Assembly (NCBI GenBank): GCA_937922435.1
Contig: CAKZVT010000003.1
Span: 50,108-114,107 of the forward strand
DNA: 64,000 nucleotides
Reading direction: 5' to 3'
DNA from: an uncultured Prevotella sp.
Lineage (GTDB): Bacteria > Bacteroidota > Bacteroidia > Bacteroidales > Bacteroidaceae
Numbering within the stretch: position 1 is the stretch's first letter; every line of letters starts with the position of its first letter. The notes under the pieces are model-generated. The model was not told the origin of the DNA. It was given only the letters and a program-made list of their open reading frames with translations, and did no database searches. Shown piece by piece: positions 53,145-61,555 of this stretch. A program made the translations under genes and the position numbers.

Positions 53145-53499
53145 GGCTACAAAGATAGTTATTTTTTTAGAAGTTGAACGCTTGAAGATGAGCCAAATTA
53201 GCCTGATAAGCCCAATAAGCCTGATGCGCCAAGGGCAAAACCAGCATTGCACATCAAGCTCCCTCCCTTCGGGAGGGTTGGGGTGGGCGGTTTGTTGAAT
53301 GAAAAATGAAAAATTAAAAATGAAAAATAATGCCTGTTTTCAAGGCTGTTTGCCGACAAAGCTAATCATAATTGTCAATTATCCATTCTCATTTCAAAAG
53401 GCCGTCTTTTGCATTCCAAAAGGCCATGAATTGCAACGCAAAAGGCCGTCTTTTAGCTTCTAAAAGACGGCCTTTTGCAAAGCGTTGAATGCCAATATG
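53145..53499. other. Gap between helicase promoter and MFS gene end
   Basis: It holds the helicase promoter (53150-53157), an AATAAGCC module (53190-53230), half of a CCCTCCC terminal repeat (53254-53288), AAAAATGAAAAATT units, the conserved CAAGGCTGTTTGCCGACAAAG segment and cluster 11. The order is the same as in the 44-kb island. No gene is visible. Confidence 0.75.
53150..53157 (-). promoter_or_regulatory. Helicase promoter -7 box
   Basis: TATCTTTG on the minus strand lies only 5 nt before the GTG start. Transcription would begin at or near the start codon, implying a leaderless mRNA or a start further in. Confidence 0.5.
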
Positions 53500-53500
53500 T
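53394..53500. repeat. AAAGGCCGTCTTTT-family hairpin cluster 11
   Basis: Two single units (AAAAGGCCGTCTTTTGC, AAAAGGCCATGAATTGC) are followed by a hairpin of 15-bp arms around GCTTC and the tail GCGTTGAATGCCAATATGTTACG, which touches the MFS stop codon. Confidence 0.87.
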
Positions 53501-54645
53501 TACGCCTTCCGCTCGTATTTCCTGCAAAAAATGATGAACGACAGCAGGCCGAGCACGATGAACGGCACGCCCACCAGAGCCGCATAGCGCGGCGGCAGGC
53601 CGGCGGCTATTGGCAGTCCGCCGCAGAACGCGCCGAGGGCGTTGCCCATGTTGAAGGCCACCTGTATGCTCGCGCCGCCCAGCAGCTCGCCGCCCGGGGC
53701 GTGCTTGAGGATTAGGAACTGCTGCGGACTGCTCACCGCGAAGAGGCATCCCGTGCATACCACCATCAGCGCGGCCGACACCCAGCCGTAATCGGCCAGC
53801 CAGAAGACGGCCAGCAGCGAGGCTATGGCTATGCACTGCGTCACCGCCACGACGTGCCCCGGCCGGTGACGGTCGCACAGGCGTCCGCTAATCAGGTTGC
53901 CGGCCACCATGCCGAAGCCTGCAGCTATCATCAGGGCGGGCAGCGCGTCGGCTGCAAATCCGCCTTCGACGAGCAGCGGACTGATGTAGCTGTACCAGCA
54001 GAATATTCCTCCGTTGGCAAACATCGTGGCCGCAAGGATGAGCCACGGCGCGTCGTTTTTCAGGAAGGCGAACTGGTGGCGGAAGCCGTTGTCGGGCAAC
54101 GCGCCCACCGACGGCACCCACTTCCATATATAGTAAAGCACTATGAGGCTGACAAACATCACGAGGATGAACGGCAGCCGCCACGACACCGACGCGCTCA
54201 AGCCCGTAGCCAGGGGCACTCCGAAGAGGTTGGCCACGGTCATTCCGGCCACCATTATTGACACCGCGCCCGTCTTGTGGCGTTCGTCGGCCAGGCGCAC
54301 GGCCACAATGGAGCCCACGCCGAAGTAAGCCCCGTGGGGCAGGCCGGATATGAACCGTGCCGCCAAGAGCATCCAGTAGTTCACTGAGAGGGCGGCCAGC
54401 GTGGAGCCTAAGAGTATGATGCACGCCAGCACGAGCAGTATGCTCTTCAGCGGATACTTGTGGACTACGACCAACAAGGGCGCTCCGCAGCATACGCCTA
54501 TTGCGTAGGCCGAAATCAGGTGGCCTGCCTCGGGTATGCTTACACCGAGGCTCTGCGCCACGTCGGGCAGTATGCCCATCATCACAAATTCGGCAATCCC
54601 GAGAGCGAGAGTGCCGAATGCAAGTGCTATTAAGCTTTTCTTCAT
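53500..54645 (-). CDS. MFS transporter, AraJ-like exporter
   Basis: The 381-residue inner-membrane protein has 12 predicted helices. The MFS motif A region is in GLPHGAYFGVGSIVAVRLADERHKTGA, and the opening is LIALAFGTLALGIAEFVMMGILPDVAQSLGVS. Relatives are the arabinose/drug efflux transporters of the AraJ/YdhP type. The substrate is not predictable. It ends against a family hairpin that may stop its transcript. Confidence 0.9.
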   Translation of the reverse strand: MKKSLIALAFGTLALGIAEFVMMGILPDVAQSLGVSIPEAGHLISAYAIGVCCGAPLLVVVHKYPLKSILLVLACIILLGSTLAALSVNYWMLLAARFISGLPHGAYFGVGSIVAVRLADERHKTGAVSIMVAGMTVANLFGVPLATGLSASVSWRLPFILVMFVSLIVLYYIWKWVPSVGALPDNGFRHQFAFLKNDAPWLILAATMFANGGIFCWYSYISPLLVEGGFAADALPALMIAAGFGMVAGNLISGRLCDRHRPGHVVAVTQCIAIASLLAVFWLADYGWVSAALMVVCTGCLFAVSSPQQFLILKHAPGGELLGGASIQVAFNMGNALGAFCGGLPIAAGLPPRYAALVGVPFIVLGLLSFIIFCRKYERKA

Positions 54646-54685
54646 AATAGAATAAATGTAAAACGCCCAAACGCAGACCCCTTAT

Positions 54686-54928
54686 ACCCACCCCAAACCC
54701 TCCCCAAGGGAGGGGCTTGGATGGCTTTCAGGGTGCGTGTGACTGGTTATCCTGATAATTAACGACAATTTTTCTTTTTACAGATAGGCCGGATTGGCCT
54801 AATGAGCCGGATGCGCCGGATGGGGAAATAGGCATGATTGGCTTAATGGGCTTTATGCGCCCGTTCCGCCCAAACTGCCTGCACTGCATGTCAACGCCCC
54901 TCCCTTGGGGAGGGGTTTGGGGTGGGTG
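54686..54928. mobile_element. CCCTCCC-TIR MITE-like element F
   Basis: The arms 54686-54720 and 54893-54928 are inverted complements (ACCCACCCCAAACCCTCCCC / GGGGAGGGGTTTGGGGTGGGT). The A that extends AACCC to AAACCC is matched by an extra T in the other arm. The interior carries GGCCGGATTGGCCTAATGAGCC units. Confidence 0.75.
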
Positions 54929-54958
54929 TTTGGTTTTTAGGGCTTGGGTTGCCCTTTG

Positions 54959-55657
54959 TCATACCGCCATCGTGTCGGGTTGTGGCTGCTCTTTTTCTAT
55001 CGCCTTGCCGATGTCGTCGGCGTCGAAGGTGAACACATGGCCGAGAATGCCGAACGAAACGGTCTTCGTCTCGCCGCCGTAGCGTATTTTGCCGACGGAG
55101 AAGATGACGTAGTTATCTACCCTCATGAACTGCCCTACGACAGCGTCGGCGAACTGCGACACGAGCATGTTGCCCAGCGTTTCGCCGAAAGCGCCCAGCA
55201 GTCCGTCGTCTCCGCTCTGCCAGGGCATCTCCCTTTGCGCCGCCTCGGCTATTTCGTCAACCACCGTCTGGCGGTGTTTCTCCTCGCCGGGGCAGGTGAT
55301 GAGCAGCAGGAAGAACACCACTGCGGCCGCGGCCAGCCACTTGGCGGTGCGCCTGCGGCGGCGTTTGGCGTGGTTGTCGGCGGTGCTGATGCCCTCGTCG
55401 GCGGTTTCCGCGGCCTCGTCGGGCTGCGTTTCGTCATGCACTATGTCGTCTTCCTTCTCCTCGACGGGCGGCGGAGCCGCAGCGTCCGCAGGCTTTCCGT
55501 CAAGAATGGCGCGTAGTTCGTCCACCTGCCAGGCAGGCTTCCACGTGCCAAGTCCTTCACGCCAGACAAGCGTTTCCGACGTTATTCCGATGCCGGCAAG
55601 CTCTTCCAGCGTGTAAGGGCCTCGCTGCTTGTTGTCTTTTATGATGAAAAAGTCCAT
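54959..55657 (-). CDS. GYF_2/DUF4339 membrane protein
   Basis: The protein has 232 residues. A GYF_2 (DUF4339) domain covers residues 1-50 (FIIKDNKQRGPYTLEELAGIGIT...WREGLGTWKPAWQV), followed by an acidic linker, an RRRR stretch, one transmembrane helix (WLAAAAVVFFLLLI, about 118-132) and a C-terminal domain with VDNYVIFSVGKIRYGGETKTVSFGILG. The last part resembles the DUF4359 family. The start MDFFIIKDN lies 5 nt after the pectate lyase stop, so the two may be co-transcribed. The function is unknown, perhaps binding of proline-rich partners. Confidence 0.8.
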   Translation of the reverse strand: MDFFIIKDNKQRGPYTLEELAGIGITSETLVWREGLGTWKPAWQVDELRAILDGKPADAAAPPPVEEKEDDIVHDETQPDEAAETADEGISTADNHAKRRRRRTAKWLAAAAVVFFLLLITCPGEEKHRQTVVDEIAEAAQREMPWQSGDDGLLGAFGETLGNMLVSQFADAVVGQFMRVDNYVIFSVGKIRYGGETKTVSFGILGHVFTFDADDIGKAIEKEQPQPDTMAV

Positions 55658-55662
55658 ATTCT

Positions 55663-56781
55663 TTACTTCCCTATGCCGTATTTTTCCTGCCACTTCTCAT
55701 ACCGCTTTAGCACCTCCAGGCCGTCGTCGTTGTACCAGTCGTAGCCGTTGCGGCGCTCGTAGCCTATTTCGGAGACGCTGAACTTCATCACGCCGTCGCG
55801 GTCGCAGAAGAACGGACGGTTGTCGTCGAGCGTGTAGAAGCGTGCCCACAGCGTGGGGCAGGGCGCGTCGTCCTGCGCACAGTCAACCAGGCGGTAGTCC
55901 TTCTTGCCGTCGGCGTTGGTAAACTTCTCGATGCGTTTGCCCTTGATGGCGCTCTTCTTGAACCACGCCACGGCGGCCTCTACGGCCTGGCGGATTTCCG
56001 CCGACGGCTTGGACAGCGACATCAGGAAGAGCACTATGTCGTCGCTCTCCTGTCCGCTGAGGCTCGCCAGCTCGAAGGCTCGTGCCGGGGCAGGCTGCAA
56101 GGTGCGCTCGTCGTGCTGTGCGCACCATACAGTCTTCACGCCGTTCTGCGTCACCTGCGTCTTCAGAATGCAGTCCACGCCCTTGTCGAGGGCCGCCTCG
56201 GCCTTGGCCTTCAGGCTGTCGGGCAGTGCGGCGTAAGGCTCTTTGCCCTTGGCTGCGTCGCGCATGAGCTTCAGCACGTTAATCATGGCGTCGTCGTTGT
56301 ACGTTATGTGCGTGTAATATCCTTTCGAGAGAGGGTAGAACTGCGGCCATCCGCCGTTGTCGTACTGCGCCTCGAACAGGTAGTTGAAGCCCTTGACTGC
56401 GGCCTCGCGGTACTTCTCCGCCTTGGTGGCGTTGTACAGCCGCATCAGGTAAGCTATCTCCGTGGTCGTAGCCTTGTTGTCGATGGTGGCGTAGCGCTTG
56501 CCCTGTTTTTTCTTTTCCACCTCTTTTTTTACGGCCTTTGTCAGTTCGTCTTGCAGCCGCATGTTCTTGGGCCATCCGCCCGACGGGTGCTGGTAGAACA
56601 GCAGGTTGTCGCCGATGCGCCGGGCTTCGGCTGTGGTGAAGAACGCGTCGCCGAGCTTCGGGGCTGCGCTCGTCCAGCTTTTTGTCTTAAGGCTTTCGCC
56701 GTCCTTGCCGTCCTGTGCCTGCGCCGTGAGTGCCGTAAGCAGCATCACGGCCAGCGCGGCGGCCATTGTCTTGATTTTCAT
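55663..56781 (-). CDS. pelA: Pectate lyase, PL10 family
   Basis: The 372-residue secreted enzyme has a signal peptide (MKIKTMAAALAVMLLTALTAQAQ) and the (alpha/alpha)-type PL10 fold. Typical segments are QHPSGGWPKNM, ATIDNKATTTEIAYLMRLY, QYDNGGWPQFYPL, ITYNDDAMINVLKLMRD and WCAQHDERTLQP. It cleaves polygalacturonate by beta-elimination to unsaturated oligosaccharides, whose catabolism needs the kduI/kduD genes found 2-4 kb away. An in-frame start at 56844 is possible but would precede the signal peptide with 21 unrelated residues. Confidence 0.93.
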   Translation of the reverse strand: MKIKTMAAALAVMLLTALTAQAQDGKDGESLKTKSWTSAAPKLGDAFFTTAEARRIGDNLLFYQHPSGGWPKNMRLQDELTKAVKKEVEKKKQGKRYATIDNKATTTEIAYLMRLYNATKAEKYREAAVKGFNYLFEAQYDNGGWPQFYPLSKGYYTHITYNDDAMINVLKLMRDAAKGKEPYAALPDSLKAKAEAALDKGVDCILKTQVTQNGVKTVWCAQHDERTLQPAPARAFELASLSGQESDDIVLFLMSLSKPSAEIRQAVEAAVAWFKKSAIKGKRIEKFTNADGKKDYRLVDCAQDDAPCPTLWARFYTLDDNRPFFCDRDGVMKFSVSEIGYERRNGYDWYNDDGLEVLKRYEKWQEKYGIGK

Positions 56782-57206
56782 TTTGTAGATGTTTTTATTT
56801 GTAGTGTGCGCGCCGTGCGTCGGCAAAGCCTCCCGGTGGCGCATAATCCATTATATGCTTTGACGTTTGCGGCGGCCGTTGGTTTAATCGCGGCGGCCTG
56901 TTTTTTCAGCCGTTTCAGGCCGTGCGCATTTCAGGCCGCCGTCGTCGGCTTTGCAATCGACGGTCTTTCGCAATGCAAAAGGCCGTCAATCGCACGCTAA
57001 AAGGCCACCTTTTGGACTGTAAAACACGGCCTTTTGCGCAGCCCTTGATTATCAGGCACTTGCAGGCTTGCCTCCGGCCGCCGTGAAAGCGGCTGCGGCG
57101 CGTCTGGAAAAGGGCTGTGGGCCGCTTCGGAATTTACCTAAATCAATAAAACAATCGTTTACGCAAAAAAGTCATGCCTACGGCATGCCGTAAGCGCGGA
57201 AATTGC
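56782..57206. other. Divergent gap between pelA and NDH-2
   Basis: It contains GC-rich DNA with several GGCCGCCG inverted repeats and AAAGGCCGTCTTTT cluster 12. No gene is visible, and I see no clear pelA promoter. Confidence 0.65.
56955..57075. repeat. AAAGGCCGTCTTTT-family hairpin cluster 12
   Basis: Degenerate units (GACGGTCTTTCGC, AAAAGGCCGTCAATCGC, AAAAGGCCACCTTTTGG, AAACACGGCCTTTTGC) are followed by the tail GCGCAGCCCTTGATTATCAGGCACTTGCAGGCTTGCC. Confidence 0.8.
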
Positions 57207-57214
57207 TAATTTTG
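57207..57214 (+). promoter_or_regulatory. NDH-2 promoter -7 box
   Basis: TAATTTTG, matching TAnnTTTG, 55 nt ahead of the ATG. Confidence 0.6.
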
Positions 57215-57268
57215 TCGTAGTCTTAGTCAATGTAACATTTTTTCAACCAAAAAACCAAGTAGCACAGC

Positions 57269-58621
57269 ATGAGTCTGAACATCGAAAAGGGCGACAAGAA
57301 GCGCGTCGTCATCGTGGGAGGAGGCTTCGCCGGGCTTAAAGTGGCCAACAGGCTGAAGCACAAGGGAATGCAAATCGTACTTATCGACCGGAACAACTAC
57401 CACCAGTTTCCGCCGCTCATCTACCAGGTGGCATCGGCAGGCATGGAGCCAAGCTCCATATCTTTCCCCTTCAGAAAGATTTTCCAGCACAGCCGCGACG
57501 TGTATTTCCGCATGGCCGAGCTGCGCTCCGTGCACCCCGAGAAGAAGCTGATACAGACATCAATAGGCAAGGTGGAGTACGACTACCTCGTACTCGCTGC
57601 CGGAACGACAACCAACTTCTACGGCAACAAGAACGTGGAGGCCGAGGCCATGCCAATGAAGACGGTCTCGGAGGCAATGGGACTGCAGAACGCCATACTG
57701 GCGAACATCGAGCGCGCCATAACCTGCGCCACCAAACAGGAGCAGCAGGAACTGCTTAACGTAGTCATAGTGGGCGGAGGAGCCACGGGCGTCGAGGTGG
57801 CCGGAGTGCTCTCCGAGATGAAGCGCACCGTGCTGCCGCACGACTATCCCGACCTCGACCCCAGCCTCATGAACATATACCTCATAGAAGGCGGCAACCG
57901 GCTGCTCGCCGGAATGTCGCCCGAATCGTCGGCCGCGGTGGAGCGTTTCCTGCGCCGCATGGGCGTGAACGTGCTGCTCAACAAGATGGTGACCGACTAC
58001 CAGGACCACAAGGTAATACTGGCCGACGGCAGCTCCATCGCCACAAAGACGTTCATCTGGGTGAGCGGCGTGGCCGGAAGCCCTGTGGGCAACATCGGCC
58101 GCGAGCATCTTGGCCGCGGACAGCGCATCAAGGTTGACCGCTTCAACCAGGTGGAAGGCATGGACTCGGTGTTCTGCATCGGCGACCAGTGCATAGTCTG
58201 CGGCGACGAAGACTACCCCAACGGCCATCCGCAGCTGGCGCAGGTGGCCATACAGCAGGGCAAGAACCTGGCGCGCAACATACGCCGGCTGGAGAAGGGC
58301 AAGGAGATGCGCCCATTCAAGTACAAGAACCTCGGCTCGATGGCTACCGTGGGAAGGAACAAGGCCGTAGCCGAATTTTCAACGGTGAAGACCAGCGGCT
58401 TCATAGCGTGGATGATGTGGCTCGTTGTACACCTGCGCTCCATACTCGGAGTGAGGAACAAGGTGGTGGTGATGCTCAACTGGATGTGGAACTACTTTAA
58501 CTACAACCAGTCGCTCCGAATGATATTCTACCCCAAGAAGGCGCACGAGATACAGGAGCGCGAGGCACGCGAGGCCGTAACCCACTGGGGCGAAGACCTG
58601 AAGGACGACGCCGCGCAGTAA
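57269..58621 (+). CDS. ndh: Type II NADH dehydrogenase (NDH-2)
   Basis: The 450-residue single-subunit flavoprotein moves electrons from NADH to quinone without pumping protons. The FAD site VVIVGGGFAGLKVANRL (about 11-27), the NAD site VVIVGGGATGVEVAG (about 166-180) and a late FAD motif GMDSVFCIGDQCIV are intact. The C-terminal third holds a hydrophobic membrane-docking part (GFIAWMMWLVVHLRSILG). It is transcribed alone, between pelA and kduI. Confidence 0.94.
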   Translation: MSLNIEKGDKKRVVIVGGGFAGLKVANRLKHKGMQIVLIDRNNYHQFPPLIYQVASAGMEPSSISFPFRKIFQHSRDVYFRMAELRSVHPEKKLIQTSIGKVEYDYLVLAAGTTTNFYGNKNVEAEAMPMKTVSEAMGLQNAILANIERAITCATKQEQQELLNVVIVGGGATGVEVAGVLSEMKRTVLPHDYPDLDPSLMNIYLIEGGNRLLAGMSPESSAAVERFLRRMGVNVLLNKMVTDYQDHKVILADGSSIATKTFIWVSGVAGSPVGNIGREHLGRGQRIKVDRFNQVEGMDSVFCIGDQCIVCGDEDYPNGHPQLAQVAIQQGKNLARNIRRLEKGKEMRPFKYKNLGSMATVGRNKAVAEFSTVKTSGFIAWMMWLVVHLRSILGVRNKVVVMLNWMWNYFNYNQSLRMIFYPKKAHEIQEREAREAVTHWGEDLKDDAAQ

Positions 58622-58894
58622 AGCCGCTGGCTGTCAACGACTTGCGCGCCGGCTGCCAGCCGCCGTGCAAAAGGCCGTGTTTTGCAATGCGAAACACGGC
58701 CTTTTAGCGTGTGAAAGACGGCCTTTTGCACGGCGAAAGGCCACCTTTTGCAACGCCGCCCGGCAGCGCCCTTTGCGGCGCAGGCCGCAGGCCGTGGCGC
58801 AAAAGGCTTCATGCCGCGGGGCTGAAAATGTTTTTTTAAGTATTATTCATACATTAATCGTACTTTAATATATAACGAGTGCGATTTTTTTTAG
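58622..58894. other. Gap between NDH-2 and kduI promoter
   Basis: It is filled mainly by hairpin cluster 13 and its tail. No gene is visible. Confidence 0.65.
58637..58770. repeat. AAAGGCCGTCTTTT-family hairpin cluster 13, stem-swapped
   Basis: The main hairpin is AAAAGGCCGTGTTTTGC / GCGAAACACGGCCTTTT (58673-58710). CGTGTTTT/AAACACG replaces CGTCTTTT/AAAGACG on both arms. Further units (GAAAGACGGCCTTTTGC, AAAGGCCACCTTTTGC) follow, and a tail-like CGCTGGCTGTCAACGACTTGCG precedes. Confidence 0.87.
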
Positions 58895-58902
58895 TAACTT
58901 TG
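58895..58902 (+). promoter_or_regulatory. kduI promoter -7 box
   Basis: TAACTTTG, an exact TAnnTTTG match, 51 nt ahead of the kduI ATG. Confidence 0.65.
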
Positions 58903-58952
58903 CAAGGACTGTAAGAGTTCGCAAAGAAACTACCTAAAACAAAACATACGAT

Positions 58953-59798
58953 ATGAAGACAAATTACGAAATCCGTTATGCTGCGCATCCCGAGGATGCG
59001 AAGAGCTACGACACGCAGCGCATACGCCGCGACTTCCTCATCGAGCGTGTGTTTGCCGCCGACGAGGTGAACATGGTCTATTCAATGTACGACCGCATGA
59101 TAGTGGGCGGCGCGATGCCCGTCAATGAGGAGCTGAAGCTCGAAGCCATCGACCCTCTTAAAGCCCCGTACTTCACTACGCGCCGCGAGGTCGGCATATT
59201 CAACGTAGGCCAGGGCGAAGGCACGGTCAAGGTGGGCGGCGAAACATTCACCCTCGGCTACAAGGAGGCCCTCTACATAGGCCGCGGCGACCGCGACGTG
59301 TTCTTCGCAAGCGCGGACGCGCAGAAGCCTGCGAAGTTCTACTTCAACAGCGTCACCGCCCACAAGGAGTATCCCTGCAAGAAGGTGACCAAGGCCGACG
59401 CCGTAGTCGCCCACATGGGTTCGCTCGAAATGAGCAACGAGCGCGACATCAACAAGATGCTCGTATCGCAGGTGCTGCCCACATGCCAGCTGCAGATGGG
59501 CATGACGGAGCTTGCCCCCGGCAGCGTATGGAACACCATGCCGGCCCACGTGCACAGCCGCCGCATGGAGGCATACTTCTACTTCGAGGTGCCCGAGGAG
59601 CAGGCCGTGTGCCACTTCATGGGGCAGGTCGACGAGACGCGCCACATCTGGATGCGCGGCGACCAGGCCGTGCTGTCGCCAGAGTGGAGCATACACAGCG
59701 CCGCGGCCACGCACAACTACACCTTCATCTGGGGCATGGGAGGCGAGAATCTCGACTATGGCGACCAGGACTTCTCGAAGATTACGGACTTGAAATAG
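58953..59798 (+). CDS. kduI: 5-dehydro-4-deoxy-D-glucuronate isomerase
   Basis: The 281-residue cupin-type isomerase converts 5-keto-4-deoxyuronate, derived from unsaturated galacturonate, to 2,5-diketo-3-deoxygluconate. Zinc-site residues are seen in NTMPAHVHSRRMEAYFYFEV and in the later HSAAATHNYTFIWGM. Other family marks are RRDFLIERVF, VNEELKLEAIDPL and the GYKEALYIGRGDRDV strand. It works with KduD, the next gene, and with the pectate lyase upstream. Confidence 0.96.
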   Translation: MKTNYEIRYAAHPEDAKSYDTQRIRRDFLIERVFAADEVNMVYSMYDRMIVGGAMPVNEELKLEAIDPLKAPYFTTRREVGIFNVGQGEGTVKVGGETFTLGYKEALYIGRGDRDVFFASADAQKPAKFYFNSVTAHKEYPCKKVTKADAVVAHMGSLEMSNERDINKMLVSQVLPTCQLQMGMTELAPGSVWNTMPAHVHSRRMEAYFYFEVPEEQAVCHFMGQVDETRHIWMRGDQAVLSPEWSIHSAAATHNYTFIWGMGGENLDYGDQDFSKITDLK

Positions 59799-59804
59799 TA
59801 ACTA

Positions 59805-59952
59805 ACACCCACCCCAACCCTCCCCAAGGGAGGGAGTTTAATATGCCGTTGCATATAGGCAGAATAAAATCACGGTTTCAAACGGCGATAAAGCCTGCAA
59901 TAAATTAGCATTGCATGTCAAGCTCCCTCCCTTCGGGAGGGCGGGGGTGGGT
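59805..59952. mobile_element. CCCTCCC-TIR MITE-like element G between kduI and kduD
   Basis: The arms 59805-59846 (ACACCCACCCCAACCCTCCCC...GAGTTTAATATGC) and 59919-59952 are inverted complements. The interior (AT-rich, 70 nt) is unlike the other elements. It splits what is normally a tight kduI-kduD unit and could change read-through or mRNA stability between them. Confidence 0.72.
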
Positions 59953-59970
59953 AAATAATAGTATAGCAAA

Positions 59971-60774
59971 ATGGACACATTTTCAAAGAATTTCTCCCTT
60001 GAAGGCAAGGTGGCTCTCGTCACGGGAGCCGCTTACGGGATAGGTTTCGCCATAGCAGAGGCTTACGCCAAGGCTGGCGCAAGAATAGCCTTCAACTGCC
60101 GTTCGCAGCACCACATGGAGCAGGCGCTGGCCGACTACAAGGCAAAGGGCATCGACGCGAAGGGCTACATCTGCGACGTTACCAACGAAGAGGACGTAAA
60201 GAAGATGGTGGCCGACATCGAGCGCGAGCTCGGCGTAATCGACATACTCGTCAACAACGCCGGAATAATCAAGCGCATACCCATGACCGAGATGTCGGTC
60301 GATGACTTCCGCCAGGTGGTCGACATCGACCTCAACGCGCCGTTCATCGTCTCCAAGGCCGTAATCCCCGGCATGATAAAGAAGGGTCACGGCAAAATCA
60401 TCAACGTGTGCTCGATGATGAGCGAGCTGGGACGCGAGACGGTGTCTGCCTATGCGGCGGCCAAGGGCGGCCTGAAGATGCTCACGCGCAACATCTGCTC
60501 CGAGTTCGGAGGCCACAACATACAGTGCAACGGCATCGGCCCGGGCTACATCGCCACGCCGCAGACTGCTCCGCTGCGCGAGCGTCAGGCTGACGGCAGC
60601 CGCCATCCGTTCGACAGCTTCATCGTCTCCAAGACTCCGGCGGCGCGCTGGGGCACGCCTGAAGACCTGATGGGGCCGGCCGTGTTCCTCGCTTCCGACG
60701 CTTCCGACTTCGTCAACGGCCACATACTCTACGTAGACGGAGGCATCCTCGCCTACATCGGCAAGCAGCCTTGA
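59971..60774 (+). CDS. kduD: 2-dehydro-3-deoxy-D-gluconate 5-dehydrogenase
   Basis: The 267-residue short-chain dehydrogenase interconverts 2,5-diketo-3-deoxygluconate and KDG. The cofactor site TGAAYGIGFAIAEAYAKAG, the NNAGI segment, the catalytic Ser in INVCSMMSE and Tyr/Lys in SAYAAAKGGL, and the C-terminal VDGGILAYIGKQP are present. It follows kduI across a MITE-like element. A terminator follows. Confidence 0.95.
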   Translation: MDTFSKNFSLEGKVALVTGAAYGIGFAIAEAYAKAGARIAFNCRSQHHMEQALADYKAKGIDAKGYICDVTNEEDVKKMVADIERELGVIDILVNNAGIIKRIPMTEMSVDDFRQVVDIDLNAPFIVSKAVIPGMIKKGHGKIINVCSMMSELGRETVSAYAAAKGGLKMLTRNICSEFGGHNIQCNGIGPGYIATPQTAPLRERQADGSRHPFDSFIVSKTPAARWGTPEDLMGPAVFLASDASDFVNGHILYVDGGILAYIGKQP

Positions 60775-60824
60775 CGCTGCTGTCGGCCTTCGCTTGAAGG
60801 CTGTTTTAAGATTATTCAGCATAC

Positions 60825-60857
60825 AAAACGGCGCGGCTCAATGCTGCGCCGTTTTTC
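60825..60857 (+). terminator. kduD terminator
   Basis: AAAACGGCGC pairs with GCGCCGTTTT around an 11-12-nt loop and is followed by TTCTTTT, 50 nt after the stop. Confidence 0.85.
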
Positions 60858-60996
60858 TTTTGCCATGCGTATTGTCATTGCTCCTTCCGTGAAATGTTGT
60901 TAAATGTCGTGCAAAACAATGCGTCCAATTTGGTATCCAATGGTCTTTTGCCTATCTTCGCAGTGCAGAACAATATTTAAAAGAAAGGAGAATGTC

Positions 60997-61251
60997 ATGA
61001 TAGTAATCAGCACAAGGGATTTCAGAGCCAACCAGACAAAGTTTCTCGACATGGCCCGTGGCGGCGAGGACGTCATCTTGAAGTCGCGCTCGTCAGGCAG
61101 TTTCAAGCTCACGCCGGTAGAGACGGAGGACGCCGTGGTGAGCAAGCGCGACCTGACCGAGGAGCTTCGCCTCGCCCTGCAACAGGTGAAAGACCACATG
61201 GAGGGGAAAATCAAGTTGAAAACCGCAGACGAGTTGATAGACGAACTCTAA
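60997..61251 (+). CDS. Phd/YefM-like antitoxin, apparently without a toxin
   Basis: The 84-residue protein opens with the Phd/YefM pattern MIVISTRDFRANQTKFLDMARGGEDVILKSR (dimerisation and DNA-binding part); the C-terminus, which normally wraps the toxin, is acidic and helical. A strong AAAGGAG site 7 nt upstream fixes the start. A -7-like TATCTTCG lies near 60953. No RelE/Doc-type toxin frame follows in the next 500 bp, where a palindrome and repeats sit instead. It may be an orphan, a solitary regulator, or the relic of a pair. Confidence 0.8.
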   Translation: MIVISTRDFRANQTKFLDMARGGEDVILKSRSSGSFKLTPVETEDAVVSKRDLTEELRLALQQVKDHMEGKIKLKTADELIDEL

Positions 61252-61335
61252 ACAGATGTTTCCCGGTATGTTGCTCATTCGCAATTTAGGTGTGTGCCGC
61301 ATCAGGATTGAAAACAGCATCTGTCAACTATAAAT

Positions 61336-61463
61336 CAGGCGGTCGGTAATTGTCATGCCGCACTCCGATGCGGCATCCAGAGAACATTATGTACTGCAAA
61401 TGATGCAGGCTGCATACACTGGATGCCGCATCGTAGTGCGGCATGACAATTACCGACCGCCTG
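61336..61463. repeat. Long dispersed palindrome, copy 2
   Basis: The arms 61336-61380 and 61419-61463 are 45-nt complements with one mismatch (G to T) around a 38-nt loop. The loop is nearly identical to that of copy 3. Confidence 0.92.
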
Positions 61464-61555
61464 AATTACAGTAGAATGTGTACACGAAATGCAAAGGCAA
61501 AAGCAAAAGAAGAAATAATTGCCCATATAGTCTAAACTGCGAATGAACCTAATCT

